Source: a virus
IMG/VR virus record: IMGVR_UViG_3300036851_000172
Span: 1-64,000 of that record
DNA: 64,000 nucleotides
Strand: one strand, 5' to 3'
Shown here: piece after piece, positions 1-7,110 of the stretch
How positions within the stretch are numbered: position 1 is the first letter of the stretch
Layout of the letters: every line of letters starts with the position of its first letter
The notes under the pieces: model-generated
The model's input: only the letters and a program-made list of their open reading frames with translations
Told to the model about the DNA's origin: nothing
The model's database searches: none
Position numbers and translations under genes: made by a program

Positions 1-93
1 GTTGTCCATGTCGCCGATGAAGCCCTCGAGCGTCACGAGGCATTGGCTCGCACCGACATCGTTGGCCTGGTACGTCTTGATCGTGTCGGCCAT
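1..93 (-). CDS. 5' end of a coiled-coil phage protein (partial)
   Basis: Only the first 31 codons are inside the window; the gene runs off the left edge. The visible residues (MADTIKTYQAND...) are the same as the start of the complete 168-aa gene at 46672-47178. A GGAGG Shine-Dalgarno precedes the ATG at 93. Function unknown; see the full-length copy. Confidence 0.8.
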   Translation of the reverse strand, partial: MADTIKTYQANDVGASQCLVTLEGFIGDMDN

Positions 94-116
94 TCGTACC
101 TCCGCTGACTGCCTGG

Positions 117-281
117 TCATCGTGAGCAATCCTTTGCTGGCTCGCTGAGTGCGATAGCAAAGAAGGTGGCCCACACGATCACCTCTGCATCCCTCAGGGG
201 TTTTCGATACCCGAAACTAGCGTGAGCTTTGTTGACCATTCGCACCGCCTCGGCAATCTGGTCTTTGGTTGGCAGGGTCAT
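117..281 (-). CDS. hypothetical protein, 54 aa
   Basis: Short ORF starting MTLPTKDQIAEAVRMV, ending with an ATGA overlap to a possible upstream start of the next gene. It is absent from the matching place in phage 2 (47204-47218), where the flanking sequence closes up directly, so it is a small insertion or deletion difference. I do not recognise the family. Confidence 0.6.
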   Translation of the reverse strand: MTLPTKDQIAEAVRMVNKAHASFGYRKPLRDAEVIVWATFFAIALSEPAKDCSR

Positions 282-293
282 CGACTGTAATCC

Positions 294-539
294 TCAGTAG
301 CCGCGAGCTGGGTTATCGCAGTAGCCATCGCGATCGTAGTGGCTGTGGTGTCGCCACCAGCCAGAGCGATTTGGGTTGATGACCTTGCGCAGTTTCCCCT
401 CGAACATTTCCAGATTGCCTTCATCGCGGGGCGTCCCAACCTGCCGGCGGTGGTCTATGCCATGGTCAGAGGTCGCTGACGCGCGACTTGAAGGCCGGGA
501 GTCCTGCCGGGTTCCTTTACCGTCAATTCGGTCTGCCAC
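294..539 (-). CDS. small basic protein with aromatic C-terminus, 81 aa
   Basis: GTG start chosen because a GGAG lies 8 nt upstream and because the phage 2 copy (47218-47463) uses the same start. The N-terminal half is polar, rich in Arg/Ser/Asp and probably disordered. The C-terminus has a WWRHHSHYDRDGYCDNPARG block conserved in both copies. Function unknown. Confidence 0.7.
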   Translation of the reverse strand: MADRIDGKGTRQDSRPSSRASATSDHGIDHRRQVGTPRDEGNLEMFEGKLRKVINPNRSGWWRHHSHYDRDGYCDNPARGY

Positions 540-574
540 GATGAAGCTCCTACAGTTGTGATGGATCTGTCGGA

Positions 575-787
575 CTATCGGGGTCGGATGCTGATGTTGA
601 ACCGACATCCTTCCAGTTCGATATCGATGTCGGCCTGACCCATCCCGATCCCGCCGCCCACCATCTTCGCACCCTTCGCCTCCACAGCTTTTTGCAGCCA
701 TTCTCTCAGGTTGAAGAACGCTTCCACGTCCTCGCAACCAACAGGCGGGCCGCTAGGTGGCTCCGGAGGATTGTTGTCGTTGATCAT
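575..787 (-). CDS. hypothetical protein, 70 aa
   Basis: Starts MINDNNPPEPPSGPP, followed by a helical stretch (VEAFFNLREWLQKAVEAKG). Member of the leftward early operon, with no counterpart at the same place in phage 2. Unknown function. Confidence 0.65.
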   Translation of the reverse strand: MINDNNPPEPPSGPPVGCEDVEAFFNLREWLQKAVEAKGAKMVGGGIGMGQADIDIELEGCRFNISIRPR

Positions 788-806
788 GTATCACCTGTGA
801 TGAAGG

Positions 807-998
807 TTATAGTCGCCTGAAGGCATGGCCCCAGACGAGTTCTATCTCCGCATTTGGATTAGCCGTAGCAAGCGTTCGTTCGGCATCTTTGCGCGGCAGC
901 TCAAGGGCCAGCGTCAAATGACCCGTACTGCTGTCTAACTGCTCTTTTAGCAGCTCTAGAAAGCCGGGGACTTCATCTAGGTTCAGTCGCAGGCGCAT
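807..998 (-). CDS. hypothetical protein, 63 aa
   Basis: Short alpha/beta-looking protein (MRLRLNLDEVPGFLELLKEQ...) in the leftward early operon. No recognisable motif; no copy in phage 2. Confidence 0.65.
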   Translation of the reverse strand: MRLRLNLDEVPGFLELLKEQLDSSTGHLTLALELPRKDAERTLATANPNAEIELVWGHAFRRL

Positions 999-1008
999 TT
1001 ATAGCTTC

Positions 1009-1191
1009 CTACTGATGTCTGGTAAATAGCGGGTCATTCGGAGCGATCACGAAGTCTGCGACCATCGGCTCGGACCTGCCCCTGCACTCTGGGCATGTGG
1101 TGCCGCGACATCTGATCTTGTCACACCACATCCGACTCGGGTCACGACAGCCGCAAATGATGCCGGTGTTCTTACAGGTCGAGCAGGCCAT
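1009..1191 (-). CDS. Cys-rich zinc-binding-like protein, 60 aa
   Basis: Four Cys pairs (CSTC, CGC, CDKIRC, CPEC) in 40 residues suggest one or two zinc knuckles of the kind common in phage early proteins. Role unknown; likely a small nucleic-acid or host-protein binder (inference). Confidence 0.7.
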   Translation of the reverse strand: MACSTCKNTGIICGCRDPSRMWCDKIRCRGTTCPECRGRSEPMVADFVIAPNDPLFTRHQ

Positions 1192-1214
1192 CTTTCCCTC
1201 ATTCGCCTTATCTT

Positions 1215-1496
1215 TTATAGATCGTCATCTTCAGCCGCATCGCTGCCGCTGATCGTGTGGCGCATAATCGGTCCGACATACTGCATCCATGCCTCGAACT
1301 CATACATATCGTCGCCCTTTTCAATCTCGCTAAATTCTTGCGCGTCGTCCGCGCTGGCCTTCCGAGAGAAGATCAGACCAAGTTCTCGCGCCCAATCCTG
1401 AATATCTCCAGCGTTCACGTCCCGAGCATCCCAGCTCGCCTGGATCACCCGCCGAGAGAATTCGCGAGCGGCGTCCAACTGTTCCTGGTTCGTCAT
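1215..1496 (-). CDS. hypothetical protein, 93 aa
   Basis: Start at MTNQEQLDAARE chosen for the GGAGG lying about 5 nt upstream; an in-frame ATG at 1511 is possible. Helical protein with an acidic C-terminus (AAEDDDL). Unknown function. Confidence 0.7.
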   Translation of the reverse strand: MTNQEQLDAAREFSRRVIQASWDARDVNAGDIQDWARELGLIFSRKASADDAQEFSEIEKGDDMYEFEAWMQYVGPIMRHTISGSDAAEDDDL

Positions 1497-1529
1497 CCTC
1501 GCCTCCATCAATTGCAGTCTGGCGCTCTG

Positions 1530-2030
1530 CTATAGTTTGATCGGGGGTTCCAGCACGAAGCAAGCGATGTGCCGTCCCGTGCCTTTGCCCTCGGATCCAT
1601 CTTCGGTCGCAAGCCAGCGCACGTCACCGAGGTTGCGGACTTCCGCGCCGGCCTTCATTAGCATCAGCACCCACTTGTCCACAGGGTAGACCAGCACGAC
1701 GCGCTTGCCTTGCTGCTGTTGCTCGATCGCCTTGCGCACCCACGCCGTGGGACCCTTCTTGCGGCCTTGATGGATGATGGATCCGAAGGGCGGGTTGACG
1801 TAGTTGGAGGCGCCCCAGTCGCACGTCAGGCCGTCGAAACCCTCCGGGAGCGGAAAGGGGCAAGGGTCGAAGTCGAATAGAAACTCAGCGTCTAGGCGCG
1901 CATACAGGTCCGGCGGTGTTATCCAATAATGCTTCCCGTCCACGCCGTTGCCGGCGTGAAACTTATTCTCGCTCGGATCCAGCTTGGACTGATGCGGCTC
2001 TGCGCCGAGTTTGGATAATAGATCCGTCAT
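1530..2030 (-). CDS. phage Dam-type DNA N6-adenine methyltransferase
   Basis: About 166 aa, the size of the short phage DNA N-6-adenine methyltransferase family (PF05869). Visible family features are YWITPPDLYARL, the acidic FDFDPCPFP segment and the catalytic NPPF motif (SNYVNPPFG). The start at 2030 has a GGAGG just upstream. It would methylate adenine in phage DNA to escape host restriction or, with the GcrA-like protein at 10244, change which promoters are read (second role is inference). No equivalent at this place in phage 2. Confidence 0.88.
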   Translation of the reverse strand: MTDLLSKLGAEPHQSKLDPSENKFHAGNGVDGKHYWITPPDLYARLDAEFLFDFDPCPFPLPEGFDGLTCDWGASNYVNPPFGSIIHQGRKKGPTAWVRKAIEQQQQGKRVVLVYPVDKWVLMLMKAGAEVRNLGDVRWLATEDGSEGKGTGRHIACFVLEPPIKL

Positions 2031-2064
2031 CCTACCTCCAAGATTGCTCACGACGCATATATCG

Positions 2065-2241
2065 TCACTTCGGCCGCCGCTTGCGTGACACTTCGATCAT
2101 CCGCCACGGGATTTTGATTTGATCGGTGCGGAGGTGAGAGCCGTCATCGTTCTTCACTTCATGCACCAGCAGCAGATGACTCTTGTACTCGTAGTACCAG
2201 TCGGTCCTCGAAATATCCTGCGGCATGCGGCTCAGTGCCAT
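2065..2241 (-). CDS. hypothetical protein, 58 aa
   Basis: Reads MALSRMPQDISRTDWYYEYK and ends VSRKRRPK; preceded by a GGAGAGGAAG Shine-Dalgarno. Basic, possibly nucleic-acid binding. Lies in what otherwise looks like a 230-bp gap between the methyltransferase and the integrase module. Confidence 0.7.
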   Translation of the reverse strand: MALSRMPQDISRTDWYYEYKSHLLLVHEVKNDDGSHLRTDQIKIPWRMIEVSRKRRPK

Positions 2242-2296
2242 CTTCCTCTCCGTGCGTCCTTACACCAACTCGGTAGCGCCCCAACCACAAGTAAAA

Positions 2297-2605
2297 TCAA
2301 TGGCTTGAAGCCTTTGAACTATATGCGATAAGTGCGGCCTTGAGCAGCGCTACGTCGTCGCCGAGTTCAAGCTCGAACGTTCTGAACTCTGGGTTTCGAG
2401 CGCACGCATGCAAGCTCAACCGAACTCGGGTCGCTGCCCGCTCGACATGAGGCGGCCAACTTTCCAGATTTCGGATGCACCAAGTCGTGAACTCTTGGAG
2501 AGTCCTACTTACGTCCCATGACGGGAGTTCCGCGTCCGTTCGCGGGCCGCAAGGCGCTGAATTGTCGAGGGTGGACGTTCCGGATATATATGGCTGTTTC
2601 AGCAT
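2297..2605 (-). CDS. integrase-downstream protein, 102 aa
   Basis: Directly follows the integrase (11 bp gap). Start at MLKQPYISGTST has an AAGG 8 nt upstream. The C-terminal half (CARNPEFRTFELELGDDVALL) matches a homologue in phage 2 that is broken by a frameshift (48517-48806). Constant position next to int suggests a role in integration, excision or control of int, but nothing in the sequence proves this. Confidence 0.7.
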   Translation of the reverse strand: MLKQPYISGTSTLDNSAPCGPRTDAELPSWDVSRTLQEFTTWCIRNLESWPPHVERAATRVRLSLHACARNPEFRTFELELGDDVALLKAALIAYSSKASSH

Positions 2606-2675
2606 TTTCAAAGCCTTAGCTTTCCCTACGGAGGGGTATAATTTCCCCCGGTTCGCGGGGTGTTCTGTCGAGGTG
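2596..2675. repeat. 80-bp perfect direct repeat, copy 1 (candidate att region)
   Basis: Identical base for base to 48797-48876, whereas the flanking int and downstream gene differ at roughly one base in eight. It spans the last codons of int and the start of the next gene and contains short inverted arms (CCCT-N4-AGGG and CCCC/GGGG). Perfect conservation beside a tyrosine integrase is what an attachment region would show. Inference, not proven. Confidence 0.4.
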
Positions 2676-3587
2676 GATCACAGCCGCCATGGCATTTAGG
2701 CGCTGCTCCGAGAAGCGGGTGTAGCGCTTGACCATCTGCTCCGACATCCCGATCATGTCGCTAATCTGTCGGGTGTTGGCGCCGGCCCGTAGGAGACGCA
2801 CACAGGCGGTGGCGCGCAACCCATGCATCACTAGGCCCTCTTCTGCTTCCAACCCCAGGACCGCTTGCCGCAGAGGTGCCAGCGCGGGGTTGGTATCGCG
2901 TTCGTGTGCCCACATGCCGGTCAGGCGACGGCGTGTCCACGGCTTGCCGGCGGGGTGCAGGAGGATGAAGCCGGGGCGGCGCTCCCAGGTCGCCATTGCC
3001 GTCACCAATGGTTGGGTCAGAGGGACCCAGACCTGCTTGTCGGTCTTCTTCTGCAGGACGTTGATGCCGGGCCGGCCGCTGAAGGTCTCGATGTCCGACC
3101 AGCGCATCTTCACCAAGTCGGAGCCGCGCTGGCCGGTGTTGGCACCAAGCGTCACGGCGCGGGCCAGGGCTTGGCGGGCATGCGTCTCAGCCAACAGCAC
3201 ATGCTCATCGCTCCATGGGATATGGCCGCCGTCTGAGCCCTCGGCCTCGCAGCCGTAGGTGACGGGGTGCGGGAGCAGATCGCGCACTAGCGCCCATTTC
3301 TCGCAGCGCCGCAACGCTGATAGGGCCGCTTCCTGCTTGGCGGGCCATTCGGCCAAGCCGTCCAAGTAGGACTGGACGATGGATGGGCGCAGCTCGTGAA
3401 CGAAATAGGCCCCAAGCGTGTCGGGCCGCTCGGCCAGGCGCAGCTCGCGCCCCCACAGATCACGGGTGGCCTCCGAGTACTTCATCCACTTTGGATTCTG
3501 TTCGGATATGAAGGCCCTGATCACGGCTGCAAATCGTCCCTTCACGATCCTATTTGCGCGTTTCCGCGACTGCTCGTCTTGTGGCAT
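2616..3587 (-). CDS. int: tyrosine-recombinase integrase of phage 1
   Basis: 323 aa. Residues 1-125 form a SAM-like core-binding part; 126-310 form the catalytic domain. Catalytic residues visible: Arg154 (TGQRGSDL), Lys180 or Lys181 in the beta-hairpin, His255-x-x-Arg258 (HGLR), Tyr289 (VKRYTRF). The usual second His of the family is Met281 here (IGMSEQ), as it is in the phage 2 copy. It integrates and, with a partner, excises the prophage. The 5' end overlaps the RHH gene by 38 nt, so the two are co-translated. Near-identical layout at 48817-49788. Confidence 0.95.
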   Translation of the reverse strand: MPQDEQSRKRANRIVKGRFAAVIRAFISEQNPKWMKYSEATRDLWGRELRLAERPDTLGAYFVHELRPSIVQSYLDGLAEWPAKQEAALSALRRCEKWALVRDLLPHPVTYGCEAEGSDGGHIPWSDEHVLLAETHARQALARAVTLGANTGQRGSDLVKMRWSDIETFSGRPGINVLQKKTDKQVWVPLTQPLVTAMATWERRPGFILLHPAGKPWTRRRLTGMWAHERDTNPALAPLRQAVLGLEAEEGLVMHGLRATACVRLLRAGANTRQISDMIGMSEQMVKRYTRFSEQRLNAMAAVIHLDRTPREPGEIIPLRRES

Positions 3588-3828
3588 CTCGCACCCGATC
3601 GGTTGTTGAAGCGGGCGATAGTGTCACGATGGATTGGCGGCGGCTAGCCAGCGCTTCCCGAATGATGTGCAGAATCTGGCCATTGACGCTGCGGCACTCA
3701 TCCTTGGCCCAGTCCTCCAGTCCCGCCCGGTCCTCCGCGGCCATGTAGACGTGGGCCTCCACTGGACGCGAAAGTTTGCGTCGCTTCTCGCGTTCGCGCT
3801 CGATCGTGTCGGGGGCAGGAGCGGTCAT
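3550..3828 (-). CDS. Arc-like ribbon-helix-helix DNA-binding protein
   Basis: 92 aa; start MTAPAPDTIERERE chosen because the extra upstream residues overlap the neighbouring gene. The RHH core is VEAHVYMAAEDRAGLEDWAKDE followed by RSVNGQILHIIREAL, the Arc family pattern. Overlaps int by 38 nt in both phages, so it is a good candidate for a regulator of int or a recombination directionality factor (inference). Confidence 0.82.
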   Translation of the reverse strand: MTAPAPDTIEREREKRRKLSRPVEAHVYMAAEDRAGLEDWAKDECRSVNGQILHIIREALASRRQSIVTLSPASTTDRVRDATRRAVAETRK

Positions 3829-4007
3829 TCGGTCTTCGCCTTCGCGTTGAGTTTGTCGGCGTATTCCTGCGCCTCCCAGCGATAGCGCCATGGACCAAAA
3901 TCGTCCGGCACGGTCGTTCCCGGTGGTCCGACCACATATGACCAACCTTGTCGTTCGATGACGTGGAATTGTTCGCGCTCGGTCATGTCTGGGGCGGGCT
4001 GGGTCAT
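3825..4007 (-). CDS. hypothetical protein, 60 aa
   Basis: Starts MTQPAPDMTEREQ with GGGAG upstream, and its 3' end overlaps the RHH start by 4 nt. Central GWSYVVGPPGTTVPDDFGPW followed by a basic helix. Unknown function. Confidence 0.7.
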   Translation of the reverse strand: MTQPAPDMTEREQFHVIERQGWSYVVGPPGTTVPDDFGPWRYRWEAQEYADKLNAKAKTE

Positions 4008-4177
4008 GGCTCTCCCGTCGCGAGCTTCTCGATTCGCTCAGCCGTGGCTGAGCGCGGGAGGTTGTGGCATTGGCTGGCGATCTCGCGGAGAATGTCCTGC
4101 AGCCGCTCAGCTTCGGCCGCCCGTTCTTTCAGCTTCATCCATTCCGTTCTATGGAGCGTGACTGTTTTCACGGTCAT
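4004..4177 (-). CDS. hypothetical protein, 57 aa
   Basis: Start at MTVKTVTLHRTEW; mostly one long helix (MKLKERAAEAERLQDILREIA), likely coiled coil. ATGA overlap with the next gene. Unknown function. Confidence 0.65.
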   Translation of the reverse strand: MTVKTVTLHRTEWMKLKERAAEAERLQDILREIASQCHNLPRSATAERIEKLATGEP

Positions 4178-4359
4178 ACACTTTCGTCGTGAGCTATACG
4201 TTCGGTCGGCTTCCATCCAAGTGCCTTGGCAAGCTGTAGACACTCAGCGGCCTTGAGCGCGAAGAACAGCGCCTGCACATCGTCGCCCCGCTCGCGGGCA
4301 ACGAGTGCAGCATCTGCCAACTTCACGGACAGATTCCCGATCCTTTCGGCTCCGATCAT
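4174..4359 (-). CDS. hypothetical helical protein, 61 aa
   Basis: Start at MIGAERIGNLSVKLAD. Almost entirely alpha-helical by composition; overlaps both neighbours by 4 nt, so translation is coupled. Unknown function. Confidence 0.65.
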   Translation of the reverse strand: MIGAERIGNLSVKLADAALVARERGDDVQALFFALKAAECLQLAKALGWKPTERIAHDESV

Positions 4360-4652
4360 GATCCGTCCCGCAGTTGCGGAGTGGGCGATACTTTCAGCGC
4401 CGCCAGCCTTTTGCACTCGCTTTGGCAGCAGGCGTCGCACACATCGAGGCAACCATCCTCGCCCGTCTTGCCGGCGAGGTGATCGCCGCCATTGTTGTGG
4501 TCGCAGCCACCGTAAAATCGTTGTACGGCGACTTCCTTCACCTCGCCGTCAACAACCTGGAGACGCTTGCCATGAAGGCGCATCCATCTGGCGCAGCACG
4601 AGCATTGCAGTCGTGGGTTTGCGGCGTTGCGATCTTTGATGTGGACGGCCAT
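4356..4652 (-). CDS. Cys-rich zinc-binding-like protein, 98 aa
   Basis: Has CSCC near the N-terminus and CDVCDACCQSEC near the C-terminus with several His, so probably binds zinc. Part of the coupled leftward operon. Function unknown. Confidence 0.72.
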   Translation of the reverse strand: MAVHIKDRNAANPRLQCSCCARWMRLHGKRLQVVDGEVKEVAVQRFYGGCDHNNGGDHLAGKTGEDGCLDVCDACCQSECKRLAALKVSPTPQLRDGS

Positions 4653-4653
4653 C

Positions 4654-4830
4654 TTAACTTTCCCGCACAGCAGAAGTGTGCGTAACGTTCGGGCATCGGC
4701 ATTCGACGATCAGCTTGGCGCATTGCCAGCATTTGCCTTCCGCTCGCCGTCGAGCCTTGATCTGTGCCCAGCGGGCACGGGTCTCGTCTTCTGCCTCACG
4801 AAACTGGTCATCCCAATCTGGCCGACTCAT
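4654..4830 (-). CDS. zinc-ribbon-like protein, 58 aa
   Basis: Reads MSRPDWDDQFREAEDETRAR then CWQCAKLIVECRCP: a basic helix followed by Cys pairs CxxC and CxC. Stops 2 nt before the next ATG. Unknown function. Confidence 0.7.
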   Translation of the reverse strand: MSRPDWDDQFREAEDETRARWAQIKARRRAEGKCWQCAKLIVECRCPNVTHTSAVRES

Positions 4831-4856
4831 CGATTACATTCCTTTGGTGTGTCGGA

Positions 4857-5147
4857 CTATTCGTGACCGCAGTACATGCAGCGACTGCCGGGGCCACCTT
4901 CAAGCTCATCCTCGCCACAATGCGGACATCGACCGTTCGCTTCCGCGCATTCCTGATCGAGCCGCTGCAAATCGGCTATTGCCTCTTCCTCGGTTAGACC
5001 CCAGCCAACGTGATGTTCTTCGGAGCCGCTCCAATAGGCCCGCCAGTCGAACTTGCGATCGGGGATCGGCGGCGGTTCGTAGCGGGTAATGAGTTTCGGC
5101 ATTGCTGCACCGAGTTGTTGGATAAGGTGCTTGAGTTCAGCGGTCAT
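4857..5147 (-). CDS. hypothetical protein with C-terminal zinc ribbon, 96 aa
   Basis: C-terminal CPHCGEDELEGG...CMYCG is a classic CxxC...CxxC zinc ribbon. The N-terminal 60 residues are not recognisable. Confidence 0.75.
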   Translation of the reverse strand: MTAELKHLIQQLGAAMPKLITRYEPPPIPDRKFDWRAYWSGSEEHHVGWGLTEEEAIADLQRLDQECAEANGRCPHCGEDELEGGPGSRCMYCGHE

Positions 5148-5173
5148 GACTTTTACCGCACATCAATCAACTG

Positions 5174-5461
5174 CTATAGATTCGCTTCGATGTAGTCAGC
5201 GATCTGCGCGAAGGATGCCCCTTCCTCGTCATTCATGATGACGAGGTGGGATTCCTGATCTCGGGAGAGCCCGATGGCGCGGGCCGCACCGGTTGTCCCA
5301 TATGCGCCTACGTTTTCGGTCGGCCTCGCAACGCAGAAGCCAACGCCGATGCAGCAAAGGACAAGTCCTTCGCGTCCGACCGATGAAAGTGCGTTCTGCC
5401 CTTGCAGAAACTGTCCGCTCCGCAGTGCCTCGACCCACTTGCGCTTGATCTCTTCGTCCAC
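5174..5461 (-). CDS. hypothetical protein, 95 aa
   Basis: MDEEIKRKWVEALRSGQFLQGQ... resembles small phage proteins with a core of the GREGLVLCCIGVG type, ending in a helix (FAQIADYIEANL). Role unknown. Confidence 0.7.
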   Translation of the reverse strand: MDEEIKRKWVEALRSGQFLQGQNALSSVGREGLVLCCIGVGFCVARPTENVGAYGTTGAARAIGLSRDQESHLVIMNDEEGASFAQIADYIEANL

Positions 5462-5496
5462 TGTTACCTCCGCTATTGCCTATTCCGTATGTGTCG

Positions 5497-5679
5497 TCAG
5501 TCGCCGTCCTCGCCGTCGAGCACATCGTAGAAGTCGTCCACGATGTCCGCGTGCCGTGCGAGCCGCGCCATCATGACCGGCGGGCACCACCACCAGGCCG
5601 ACGCGACGACAGCAGCATGACGTACATGTGCTGCAGTGCGGAGGCCGTCGAGCGGGGAGGATTTGTCGCGCTTGCTCAT
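5497..5679 (-). CDS. small conserved protein, 60 aa (paralogue at 59350)
   Basis: The segment AHVRHAAVVASAWWWCPPVM and the acidic tail DIVDDFYDVLDGEDGD match the plus-strand gene 59350-59529 almost residue for residue. The Trp-rich hydrophobic stretch could sit at a membrane. Its presence in the left operon of one phage and the right operon of the other shows a mobile, useful cargo gene. Function unknown. Confidence 0.72.
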   Translation of the reverse strand: MSKRDKSSPLDGLRTAAHVRHAAVVASAWWWCPPVMMARLARHADIVDDFYDVLDGEDGD

Positions 5680-6005
5680 CGGTGCCTCACGATCTGCTCG
5701 CCTAGTTCATGGTCGCCGGTCGCCGCCCACAGCGCGAGCGCCTTCTTGTGCGGGTCGATTGCCGTCGAGAGCCAGAACGCCCGCTCACTAGTTCCATGCT
5801 GCCGCCGATGGCATGTGCCGCAGAGCGGCACCGTCCAGATGTCAGAAGGCTTCTCGCTAAGTCCCGTCGGCCTCTTACCCACGCTCAGATCAGCGCACCG
5901 AATGTGGGCGCATTCCGTTGATGTATTGTCTCCGCAAACGATACACGGCAGACTTCGAATGAAGTCTCGGTGAGTGGCCAGCTTCACACGGGGATGTCGC
6001 ATCAT
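5676..6005 (-). CDS. HNH-like/DUF968-type phage nuclease or recombination protein
   Basis: 109 aa. Motifs CIVCG, AHIRCADLSVGKRPTGLSEK, PLCGTCHRRQHG and FW are the phage DUF968-type zinc-HNH signature. Probably a nuclease acting in recombination or branch processing (family knowledge). Start MMRHPRVK is ATGA-coupled to the one-helix peptide upstream. Confidence 0.8.
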   Translation of the reverse strand: MMRHPRVKLATHRDFIRSLPCIVCGDNTSTECAHIRCADLSVGKRPTGLSEKPSDIWTVPLCGTCHRRQHGTSERAFWLSTAIDPHKKALALWAATGDHELGEQIVRHR

Positions 6006-6094
6006 GGTACGATCCCCGGCAGGCACCCCTTCGCCATCACCAGGATGACGACGGCAGCCGCTAGGCCGAGCAGCGGGAGGACTGGCGTACGCAT
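6002..6094 (-). CDS. one-helix membrane peptide, 30 aa
   Basis: MRTPVLPLLGLAAAVVILVM followed by AKGCLPGIVP: a single hydrophobic helix. ATGA overlap with the HNH gene. Similar tiny membrane ORFs recur in this operon and in phage 2. Role unknown; may mainly serve translational coupling. Confidence 0.55.
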   Translation of the reverse strand: MRTPVLPLLGLAAAVVILVMAKGCLPGIVP

Positions 6095-6286
6095 CTAGCC
6101 CTCGTTGAGCACTGGGTTTCCATCATCATCCAAGGCGACCAGAACCATCCGCCACTGGGATCCGATTTCTGAGTTGGTTAGGTTTTCGTGACTGTCCTGC
6201 GGATGGATGGCAAAGCTGACGACGTGCCCGTCCTTGTTCTGGCGCTGGGCGATCTTGACGACATCGCACTCGATGTGGGGTTTCAT
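6095..6286 (-). CDS. hypothetical protein, 63 aa
   Basis: MKPHIECDVVKIAQRQNKDG...; beta-rich, ends VALDDDGNPVLNEG. Lies just after the putative ssDNA-binding gene. Unknown function. Confidence 0.68.
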   Translation of the reverse strand: MKPHIECDVVKIAQRQNKDGHVVSFAIHPQDSHENLTNSEIGSQWRMVLVALDDDGNPVLNEG

Positions 6287-6296
6287 GCCGGGCTCC

Positions 6297-6707
6297 TCAG
6301 AATGGGATTTCATCGGAGGGCACTTCGCCCTGCTTGATCTCGGGGGTCTTGTAGCTACCGCGGTCAGTGACGGTGTGAGTGTTCCCGTTGCCGATCGGCA
6401 CATGCTTTGCCGGCGGCTTGACGCGGATGGCCTCGGTGACCTTGCCCTGAAAGTTCACCATGTCGGTGTAGAGCGTGATTTCCTTGCCGACCCATGCATC
6501 AGTGTTTGTGCCGTACAGGTAAGCGATGCGGTCGGCGTTCGTACGATTGCAAACTAGGCCCTTTTCCTTGTGCTGAAAGTAGATCACCAGTTTGTTGTCG
6601 TCGCCGAGCTTTTCGATTTCACACTTGGCGATGACGACGGTCGGTTCCTTGCCCTTGAGGTCGGCGGCCTTGATGTACTTCGATGGGAAGATGTTAGCGA
6701 GTTCCAT
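6297..6707 (-). CDS. putative single-strand DNA-binding protein
   Basis: 136 aa beta-rich protein (VVIAKCEIEKLG, KLVIYFQHKEKG, KEITLYTDMVNFQGK) with a Pro/Gly/Lys linker and an acidic-hydrophobic last six residues SDEIPF. That end copies the bacterial SSB tip (DDDIPF), which docks recombination and repair proteins. OB-like body plus this tip suggests a phage SSB, but sequence similarity to classical SSB is not obvious to me. Confidence 0.6.
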   Translation of the reverse strand: MELANIFPSKYIKAADLKGKEPTVVIAKCEIEKLGDDNKLVIYFQHKEKGLVCNRTNADRIAYLYGTNTDAWVGKEITLYTDMVNFQGKVTEAIRVKPPAKHVPIGNGNTHTVTDRGSYKTPEIKQGEVPSDEIPF

Positions 6708-6864
6708 GACAGTCTCCTTGCGGTACGGTTCTGAGGGTTGAGTGTGCTTCCTTGTAGTCGTCGTAAAGTTCGGTCAGAAGTTTCAGTGCTTCGTCGTTAC
6801 TGATGTCACCCAGCCAACGGGCGTCGAGGATGTCGCGCTCGCGGTCGCGGTAGGCGGGAGTCAT
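6694..6864 (-). CDS. hypothetical protein, 56 aa
   Basis: MTPAYRDRERDILDARWLGD... mostly helical and acidic. Overlaps the SSB-like gene by 14 nt and carries that gene's GGAG Shine-Dalgarno in its last codons. Unknown function. Confidence 0.6.
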   Translation of the reverse strand: MTPAYRDRERDILDARWLGDISNDEALKLLTELYDDYKEAHSTLRTVPQGDCHGTR

Positions 6865-7109
6865 TCGGCGGCCTCCAGTTCAAACGCACATTGGCGATCT
6901 TCGATTTCCTCCCTAATCCGCTTGATCTTGTCGGCAGCGTCGCGCAGGTTCTGTTCTGATGCCTGCAGGTCGATCATGTCGTAATTTTCCGGAAACTTCT
7001 GGCAGCGCATGAGCGTTCGTGTACGCGAGGCAAGCGACTCCGTGTCGTTGCGGATGCGCTGGAGTTCGAGATCGAACATGATGACGGTGCTGCGGATGTG
7101 AAGGCTCAT
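6861..7109 (-). CDS. helical (coiled-coil) protein, 82 aa
   Basis: Heptad-like pattern in DLELQRIRNDTESLASRTRT and ASEQNLRDAADKIKRIREEI. ATGA overlap downstream. Unknown function. Confidence 0.68.
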   Translation of the reverse strand: MSLHIRSTVIMFDLELQRIRNDTESLASRTRTLMRCQKFPENYDMIDLQASEQNLRDAADKIKRIREEIEDRQCAFELEAAE

Positions 7110-7110
7110 G

